A DNA stretch of 32,129 bases from Bacillota bacterium (GTDB lineage: Bacteria > Bacillota > Bacilli > Alicyclobacillales > SLC66), in assembly GCA_021793015.1 (NCBI GenBank), contig JAJYTO010000013.1:1-32129 (forward strand), given 5' to 3'. The position numbers were made by a program, and so were the translations under genes. Shown in pieces: positions 25,317-32,129 of the stretch (position 1 is its first letter; each line of letters starts with the position of its first letter). The notes under the pieces are model-generated. The model had not been told where the DNA came from. It searched no databases and saw only the letters and a program-made list of their open reading frames with translations.

Positions 25317-26612
25317 TCATTTTCGTATGGCTTGTTCCAGATCCCGAAAAAAATCCGGATAGGTTTTCGCCGTACACCCCGGATTCTCGATCAATGTGCC
25401 TGGCACCCGCAAACCGAGAATCGAGAATGCCATGGCAATCCGATGATCGTCGTAGGTGTGAACTGATACACCCGATTGCAGTGATGCGCACGGTTCGATG
25501 CGCAGTCCGTCCGCGAACTCGCTCACGCTCACGCCGAACCGCCGCAGTTCAGTGACGCAGGCGCGAATGCGATCCGTTTCTTTCAGGCGAATATTGGCCA
25601 CATTGCGGATGATCACCGGTTCCTTTGCGAGAGGAGCAATGGCGGCCAGCGTAGGCGTCATATCCGACATTGCAAACAGATCCACGTCGATGCCGCAGAG
25701 GCCGTCTGTCGGCCCGGTGAGGCTGATTGTCCCGTGCCTGTACCGGACACTGCAACCCATGCGTTCCAACACCTGGGCAAATCCCGCGTCACCTTGAAGC
25801 GAATGATCGGACAGACCGGCGATCTCCACCGTGCCTCCGCAAACAGCCGCAGCCGCAAGAAAATAGGATGCTCCCGAAGCGTCCGGTTCTATCTCGTAAT
25901 CGCGAGCCTGATACGGTTTGGTGTACACCGTATAGCGTTGTCCCGATGCGTCCACATGCGCCCCAAACTGTCGCATCATGGCCACAGTCATGTCCACGTA
26001 AGGTTTGGACACCAGTTCGCCCCGAACCTCCAGTTGGACTGGCGATCTGGCATACGGTGCGGCGATCAGCAACCCGGACACGAACTGGCTGCTGTCCTTG
26101 CCGCCGACGACGACCTCCCCGCCGCCCAGGCCGGACGCCTCAACCACGAGCGGCGGACATCCCGTCCCCATCTCATCGCAGGCGTCTACGCCCATCTGGG
26201 TTAACGCCTCCACCATGGCGGCCATCGGACGTTCGCGCATGCGCTTCACTCCGTCCACGCGATAACGCCCCTGCCCGAGACTGACTAACGCGGTCACAAA
26301 CCGGGCTGTGGTTCCTGAATTGCCCACAAACAGGTCGAGACCGCCTGGATGGACAAGCGGTCTGACGCCCGCTCCCTGTACGGTTACTGCGGCCTGCTGT
26401 TCATCAGTCTCTATTGTGTATCCCAAACGGCGCAAGCAATCGATGAAATAGCGACTGTCGTCGGAAAACAGAGCGCCGCTCAGATGTGACTCTCCAAGCG
26501 CCAGAGCCGCCATGGGCAAAGCGCGGTTCGTGATGGATTTGGAACCGGGCACGCGCACGGCGGCGCGCAACGGATGATGGCAAACTGGCACGCGATAGAC
26601 ATCTTGGGTCAT
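25317..26612 (-). CDS. aroA: 3-phosphoshikimate 1-carboxyvinyltransferase (EPSP synthase)
   Basis: VPGSKSITNRALPMAALA, GNSGTTARFV, RMRERPMAAMVEAL, RLKETDRI, TYDDHRIAMAFSILGL. Confidence 0.95.
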   Translation of the reverse strand: MTQDVYRVPVCHHPLRAAVRVPGSKSITNRALPMAALALGESHLSGALFSDDSRYFIDCLRRLGYTIETDEQQAAVTVQGAGVRPLVHPGGLDLFVGNSGTTARFVTALVSLGQGRYRVDGVKRMRERPMAAMVEALTQMGVDACDEMGTGCPPLVVEASGLGGGEVVVGGKDSSQFVSGLLIAAPYARSPVQLEVRGELVSKPYVDMTVAMMRQFGAHVDASGQRYTVYTKPYQARDYEIEPDASGASYFLAAAAVCGGTVEIAGLSDHSLQGDAGFAQVLERMGCSVRYRHGTISLTGPTDGLCGIDVDLFAMSDMTPTLAAIAPLAKEPVIIRNVANIRLKETDRIRACVTELRRFGVSVSEFADGLRIEPCASLQSGVSVHTYDDHRIAMAFSILGLRVPGTLIENPGCTAKTYPDFFRDLEQAIRK

Positions 26613-26815
26613 CCGAGGAAACATCCTCTCTCGTGTTTCTGCGCGGCGGCAGGGCTGTCCCGAAAATCGTCGCAGATGTATTTTCTTCCCGGTTGTTGGC
26701 GGCGCGTGAGCGCCATGAGGGTCGATCCCGAAAATGCGGGGGTCCGTGCCGGTCGGACGGATCATGCATGCCTCTGCCGGCGCTTTTTTCATTTATTGAT
26801 GGCGGCGCGGGGGCC

Positions 26816-28714
26816 TCAGAGGCACTCTCGTGTGTCTCCGTTGCGCCGCGTGATTTTTTGGCGATCGAGATACTCCAGAACAGCAACGGCGAATTTGCGG
26901 CTTGTCCCAATTCGGTCCCGGAAATCGGCGACAGCAAAGCCGCCCCGCTCCGCGCCCAGTTGTTGCGCGACTTCGACCGACCTTGCGACGGCGTGGACGC
27001 TGGCGTACATGTCGGGACCGATCGCGATGATCGCGTCTTCCTGGATCAGCAAATGAAGAATATTGCGCACCATGCGTTCCCTGCCCTTAAACCACCCGTC
27101 CATTTCCGACAGACCGGGCGGAGCGAAGGGGTGTTCCCGGAATTCCTCCACGATTTTCGCCTTGACCTCCAGTTCGGGGGAAGACAATGCAACGCGGCGG
27201 TCCTTTGTGCGCAGCCGATCAGCCTGAACGTCCAGATCATCATGTTTGGCCGCGTCCGCGATGACCGCCTCCGCCAACCGAACCTCTGCCCCAAGAGCCT
27301 TAAGGGCATTCTGCACCACTGATCGGGGCACCCACACGTCATATCTATTTTTCTGATAATAGCCGTCGACAGCCCGCCGAAGACCATCCTTCCACAAGCG
27401 AACCGTGTGGAGAGACGCCAGTATGGGCGGTTGGCCGACATACTTCGCCGCGCCGAAAGCAAGGAGATCCTGCAGCGCCTGCTCGACGGTCTCTTCCGAT
27501 TCGCCCACCACGGCTGCCAGATCGTGAGCGCTCGCGCCCGGTTTCGCCGTCAGTGCGTCGAGCGTTCGTTCACTGGGAGTCCCGCTCTCCTTGCGCCGCA
27601 ACTTTTCAAGAATCGCCGGACTGTGGCGACGATGGTTCCGCCCCGGATGCGGGTCGATCACCTGACCGCCGCCAATGGTATGCATGGGTGAATAGCTCCG
27701 CAACACAAAATGGTCGCGCGCCTCCACCGCAACCTGCTGCTCCAGGCTCACCTGCACCAGCGCGTCGTCGCCAGGCGCGATGTGCGCGCCGTCAAGCAAC
27801 AGCACTCGACCGATTGCCTCGGCAGTGCCAGTATAAAATCGCACCCGCAGTCGATGCGTCAACGCAAACGGCGCATCGGGCAGCACCCTGACCCGCGCAT
27901 CAAGCAGCATGGTGGCGCTGAGCGTCCCAGGGGCGCCCAGCGCCATACCACGCCGGACCTCCGTTTTCACGCCCGCAAGAGCCACGGCGGCGCGCTGGCC
28001 GGCAACCGCCGCCTCCACCGCTTCGCCATGCACCTGCACGGAACGCACCCTGGCCGTCTCGCCGCCAGGCCACACCTGCAGACTGTCTCCGACTGACGCG
28101 GCGCCGCGCCAAATGGTTCCCGTCACAACCGTTCCAATCCCCGGAACGGAAAACACCCTGTCAATCGGCAGTCGCAAGGGACCCGCGCGCGGTTTGGGAC
28201 GAACGAGAGGCAACATCTTTTCAATGACAGCTTTGAGATCTTCCATGCCAGCTCCTGTGACAGCCGACACATTGACCATCGGCGCAGTGGCCAGAAACGT
28301 CCCCTGGAGTTCTGCCGCCACTTCCTCGCGCACAAGTTCGAGCCATTCGGCGTCCACCAGATCGATCTTCGTGATCACGACAATACCGCTGGATACATCG
28401 AGCATCTGCAGAATCGCCAGATGTTCCCTGGTCTGCGGCATGACGCCTTCCCGCGCGTCGATCACCAGCAGGATCAGATCGATGCCGCCGGCCCCCGCCA
28501 GCATGTTGCGGATAAAGCGTTCGTGACCGGGAACATCGACAACCCCCAGACGCCTCCCGCTGCCGAGCACAAGAGGGGCAAAACCCAAATCAATGGAGAT
28601 GCCCCGCTCCCGCTCCTCCCGCGTACGATCGGTATCCGCACCCGTCAACGCTTTGACCAAAGCCGTTTTGCCATGGTCAATATGGCCGGCGGTCCCCACG
28701 ATGACAAAATCCAC
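26816..28714 (-). CDS. selB: Selenocysteine-specific translation elongation factor SelB
   Basis: [64 protein letters not shown]-terminal winged-helix-like end [30 protein letters not shown]. Start GTG 28714 or upstream ATG 28756. Confidence 0.93.
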   Translation of the reverse strand: MDFVIVGTAGHIDHGKTALVKALTGADTDRTREERERGISIDLGFAPLVLGSGRRLGVVDVPGHERFIRNMLAGAGGIDLILLVIDAREGVMPQTREHLAILQMLDVSSGIVVITKIDLVDAEWLELVREEVAAELQGTFLATAPMVNVSAVTGAGMEDLKAVIEKMLPLVRPKPRAGPLRLPIDRVFSVPGIGTVVTGTIWRGAASVGDSLQVWPGGETARVRSVQVHGEAVEAAVAGQRAAVALAGVKTEVRRGMALGAPGTLSATMLLDARVRVLPDAPFALTHRLRVRFYTGTAEAIGRVLLLDGAHIAPGDDALVQVSLEQQVAVEARDHFVLRSYSPMHTIGGGQVIDPHPGRNHRRHSPAILEKLRRKESGTPSERTLDALTAKPGASAHDLAAVVGESEETVEQALQDLLAFGAAKYVGQPPILASLHTVRLWKDGLRRAVDGYYQKNRYDVWVPRSVVQNALKALGAEVRLAEAVIADAAKHDDLDVQADRLRTKDRRVALSSPELEVKAKIVEEFREHPFAPPGLSEMDGWFKGRERMVRNILHLLIQEDAIIAIGPDMYASVHAVARSVEVAQQLGAERGGFAVADFRDRIGTSRKFAVAVLEYLDRQKITRRNGDTRECL

Positions 28715-28740
28715 GTCGTCAACACCCGTCCTTTGCGCGA

Positions 28741-28779
28741 GGATTACCCTATTCATCCAAGTTGGTCAAGCTGTTTCGC
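28741..28779. repeat. 39-bp direct repeat, copy 1
   Basis: GGATTACCCTATTCATCCAAGTTGGTCAAGCTGTTTCGC; exact match to copy at 28846-28884. Confidence 0.97.
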
Positions 28780-28842
28780 ATGTTCGGCGTCTTGATCCAC
28801 CGGATACCCACGATTCCTAGGCGGGCGGTGGACGCCGATCAT
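28753..28842 (-). other. Candidate 29-aa small ORF overlapping the selB upstream ATG
   Basis: ATG...TGA: MIGVHRPPRNRGYPVDQDAEHAKQLDQLG*; stop overlaps ATG(28756) as ATGA. No clear SD or homology. Confidence 0.25.
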
Positions 28843-28845
28843 GCC

Positions 28846-28884
28846 GGATTACCCTATTCATCCAAGTTGGTCAAGCTGTTTCGC
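28846..28884. repeat. 39-bp direct repeat, copy 2
   Basis: Identical to 28741-28779; begins at the TPR gene stop codon on the minus strand. Confidence 0.97.
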
Positions 28885-30574
28885 TTCAGAGTGTGAGTGT
28901 GATTGCCTGCGCCGCTTTTGCGAGCGCCTTGACCGACACGTCGCAACGTCGGGCCACAACAGCCTGCGGCTCCGTGCGCCCGGCGGTCCGCCGGACCACG
29001 TATTCGAGAGCGGCCGACCATACACTGCGCTTCACGATCTTTGGCAGATCCGTATAGGAAAACATGAGATAACGCAACCAAATATCATAGGCCATGTCCG
29101 CCAGATCCGGATCGCGAGACGCAAGAGCCGTCTGAACGTCCCGCAAGATCGCCTCAAACGTCGGATTCCAGGCCAACATGCGACTGTCGCGGGTTGGCAG
29201 ATCAATCGCTGTGAGTTCCCCCGCCAGTTGAACCTCCACCGGGCCAGTCACACGCAACAGTTGCAGCACAAACACGCCGTTCCACACCAGATCGTCGCTT
29301 TGCGTCGGGTCACGGACAAACTCCTTCAAAATATGCAGGGACTCTGCGTCATTCAGGACAGCCAAAGCCTGAAGGGCCTCCCGCTTCGTGGATCGCGGTC
29401 CCCGAAACAGCGCAAAATACACGGATGACCGAACGCCGGGATCTTTCGCCCAGGCGCCCAGCTTCGCGAATCCGGACGTCTTTGCCGGCCCGCTGCCGTG
29501 CGATCGCAGATGGAACGGCAACTGATAGCTGTAACTGAAAAACATCCGGTCGCCTTTCGCCAAAGCGCGCTCCAATTCCTCCAGATAATAGTCGGCAATC
29601 CCGCTGTCCGGATCAAGAGCCTGCACCTCAAGCAGCCACTGTATGGCGCGCTTTGGCCGATTCATGTTGGCGCTTGCGGCGCAAAGAGCAAAATACAATG
29701 TCGGATCATGCCGATCCCCAAACTGGACCAATTGCAAAAAAATGCGGTAGGCAGCCTTGTGTTCTCCCAGAATGCCGAGTGTCGTGGCCAGTTTGTAGCC
29801 CTGGTCAAATTGCAGCGGCATCAGCTTGCGCAATAGTCCAATGAGTTGCTTATACTCTTCGTGATCGCGTCCCTGATGGCGGATAAACACAGCCAAATTG
29901 CACAAGGCGTGAATGTTGCGCGGTTCCAGTTCAAGCACCTGACGCGTGATGGCCACCGCTTCTTCCATATGTCCCAGATAATACTTCGCCAGAGCGAGAT
30001 TGTTCCTGGCTGCAGTGGCCTCCGGTTGCCGTTCAATCTCTTTCTCAAGCAGCAGACTCGCCTCATGAAATTTGCCTTCCTCAAGCATGCCGCGCGCGAC
30101 GTCCCGTTCCCGGTTGGATTCGAGTTGCTTGCGCCGGCTCTCGCGCAAAATCTCGCCGCCGCCATATTCATGAATCAGAACATCGAGCATCTCATCCGCA
30201 TCCGGCGCAAACTCGCCAGTCGGATCGACTTCCAGATACTTGACCACATGCACTTCCGCTAGCTCATATTCCCCGAGATTGGCATAATTGTTGGCCATAT
30301 AAAAGTAGCATTCCGCCATATCCGGCGCAATGTCTGCCAAGACGCCCTGCAACACTTCATTCGACTTTTCGAAATCGCCCAGTTCCGACAGCACACCGGC
30401 AAGATTGCAATGGTTCACCGCATTGGACGGTTCGCATTCAACCGCGCGCTCAAACGAGTGAAGCGCGCGAGACAGATCGTGCCGATTCAGGAAACGGACC
30501 CCCCGTTCAAAAAAGAACGCGGCGTCTGGCTGAAACGGCAATACCTTCGTCGAGCCTTTCTCCCGTCTGTCCAT
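28884..30574 (-). CDS. TPR-repeat protein
   Basis: MDRREKGSTKVLPFQPDAAFFFERGVRFLNRHDLSRALHSFERAVECEPSNAVNHCNLAGVLSELGDFEKSNEVL...AARNNLALAKYYLGHMEEAVAITRQVLELEPRN; SD GGAGG upstream of ATG 30574. Confidence 0.85.
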
Positions 30575-30750
30575 GGAATACCTCCTCACTGGTTTCCTGG
30601 GAGCCTGCACAATCAGGTATAAGCGCAGTATAGCACAGCCGGTTGGCACTGTCATGCCTCGACAACAGAGCGAATTGCGGCGCAAAATTGCCGATTGTGC
30701 ACTATTTGTCTATAATAATGAATACTTTACCACGAAGGGACTGACTGGCA

Positions 30751-32129
30751 GTGCACCGCATGAAAGGCATCATTGCAGGGGAACTCGCCGAGTATCTGCC
30801 GGCAAGCCGGGCCATGCTCGAAGACTGGCTGGAGATCCCTCCGGACTCAGGCATGGGAGATCTCGCCCTCCCCTGTTTTCGGTTGGCCAAGGAACTGCGC
30901 CAGGCGCCGGCGGCAATCGCAGGCGATATCGCAGCGCGCATCGCCTTGAGTGACTTCCTGCAGGGAGCGGAGGCGGCCGGACCCTACGTGAACATGCGTT
31001 TGCGGCGCGATTATGCCTGTTCACTCTGGTTGCAGGCGATCGAACGGAATGACGCTTTTTTTTCGAGTGGCAACGGCGCCGGACAGACGGTTGCGATCGA
31101 CCTCTCGTCGCCAAACATCGCCAAGCCGTTTGGGGTGGGACATCTTCGCTCCACCATTATCGGAACAGCCCTGGCAAACCTCTTTGAGTCTGACGGATTC
31201 GCCGCGCTGCGGATCAATCACATCGGTGATTGGGGCACGCAGTTTGGCAAAATCATTGTCGCCTATCACCGTTACGGCGATCCGGAGCGGGTGCGGGCCA
31301 ATCCGATCCAGGAGCTGAACAGCCTCTACGTGCGTTTTCATGAGGAGGAAAAGACAAGCCCGGAACTGGAAGCCGAGGGGCGTGCCGCGTTCAAACGTCT
31401 GGAGGATGGCGAGCCCGCTGAGACCGCCCTATGGCAATGGATCGTCGATGTCAGTCTGGAAGATTTCAACCGCACATATACACTGCTTGGCACAAAGTTC
31501 ACCCATGTCCTAGGCGAAAGTTTTTATAACGACAAGATGGACGACGTGGTTGACGAACTGAGCGCAAAGGGGCTGCTGACGCGCAGCGAAGGCGCTGAGG
31601 TCGTGTCACTGGAGGATGTGGATCTTCCCCCCTGTCTGATTCGCAAATCAGACGGCGCCACCCTCTACGCGACCCGGGATCTCGCCGCCGCGCTGTATCG
31701 GTATAATGTGCTGGGCGCAAACCGCCTGACCTATGTTGTCGGCGGCGAGCAGCGTCTGCATTTTAAACAGCTCTTTGCCGTTCTCGAACGCATGGGATAT
31801 GAGTTTGCGGCGCACTGTTCACATGTGGCTTTTGGCATGATGACCATCGGCGGCAAAAAGATGTCCACCCGCAAAGGACACATCGTCCGTTTGCAGGATG
31901 TTCTCGACGAAGCCATTTCCCGCGCCCGTTCCATCATCGCGCAAAAGAGTCCTGACCTGACAAACGCTGAGGAAGTGGCCAAAGCAATCGGGGTGGGGGC
32001 CGTCATCTTTAATGACCTGAAAACAAACCGGCTCCACGACATCGAATTCGCCATGGACCAGGCGGTTGCCTTTGACGGAGAGACCGGCCCGTACGTGCAG
32101 TACACGCACGCGCGTGCGTGCTCTGTGCT
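30751..32129 (+). CDS. argS: Arginyl-tRNA synthetase (partial, runs off window)
   Basis: MKGIIAGELAEYLPASRAMLEDWLEIPPDSGMGDLALPCFRLAKELRQAP...SSPNIAKPFGVGHLRSTIIG (HIGH-like)...INHIGDWGTQFGKIIVAY...KKMSTRKG. Start GTG 30751 or ATG 30760. Absent from ORF track because it has no stop in window. Confidence 0.96.
   Translation, partial: MHRMKGIIAGELAEYLPASRAMLEDWLEIPPDSGMGDLALPCFRLAKELRQAPAAIAGDIAARIALSDFLQGAEAAGPYVNMRLRRDYACSLWLQAIERNDAFFSSGNGAGQTVAIDLSSPNIAKPFGVGHLRSTIIGTALANLFESDGFAALRINHIGDWGTQFGKIIVAYHRYGDPERVRANPIQELNSLYVRFHEEEKTSPELEAEGRAAFKRLEDGEPAETALWQWIVDVSLEDFNRTYTLLGTKFTHVLGESFYNDKMDDVVDELSAKGLLTRSEGAEVVSLEDVDLPPCLIRKSDGATLYATRDLAAALYRYNVLGANRLTYVVGGEQRLHFKQLFAVLERMGYEFAAHCSHVAFGMMTIGGKKMSTRKGHIVRLQDVLDEAISRARSIIAQKSPDLTNAEEVAKAIGVGAVIFNDLKTNRLHDIEFAMDQAVAFDGETGPYVQYTHARACSV

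Noticed and set aside
28741-28884. CRISPR-like repeat/spacer unit or tRNA-Sec gene
   Set aside because: Only two repeats with a 66-nt spacer, no array; the spacer is too short and lacks T-loop/acceptor features for tRNA-Sec.
28884-28886. TGA of the TPR gene as a selenocysteine codon near selB
   Set aside because: Reading through gives only a few residues before another TGA and no TPR-like continuation.

Overview
The window is about 32 kb of a GC-rich Bacillota chromosome. The gene set, including a Gln15 Crh beside whiA, yvcK and rapZ, suggests Bacillales, possibly an Alicyclobacillaceae-like lineage (inference). The ORF track omits the two edge-truncated genes: pyruvate carboxylase (minus strand, runs off the left edge) and argS (plus strand, runs off the right edge). 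Core genes: pyc, yceI-like, an EcsAB-like ABC pair, niaR, an Xaa-Pro peptidase, crh-whiA-yvcK-rapZ, ROK glucokinase, aroA, selB, a TPR protein and argS. A secreted M6 metalloprotease, a Tag-like glycosylase and a BNR-repeat lipoprotein lie at 8.2-12.5 kb. From about 12.6 to 19.6 kb there is an accessory/defence-type segment: isochorismatase-like, DinB-like, a HEPN/MNT toxin-antitoxin pair, a decayed Wadjet-type remnant, a broken GNAT region and a PLD-DEAD/DEAH-DUF3427 helicase. The most interesting observations are: (1) an ORF that looks like the N-terminus of JetA (DUF2397) fused in frame to JetD (DUF2399), with a 5-bp duplication frameshifting its C-terminus, i.e. a probable deletion scar of a type II Wadjet operon; (2) four unrelated-looking, nearly perfect palindromic elements in intergenic spaces, one a 129-bp triple-nested element inside the whiA-crh operon; (3) an exact 39-bp direct repeat flanking 66 bp at the TPR/selB junction, with a 29-aa ORF overlapping the selB start by ATGA. 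All family assignments were made by reading motifs; no database search was run.
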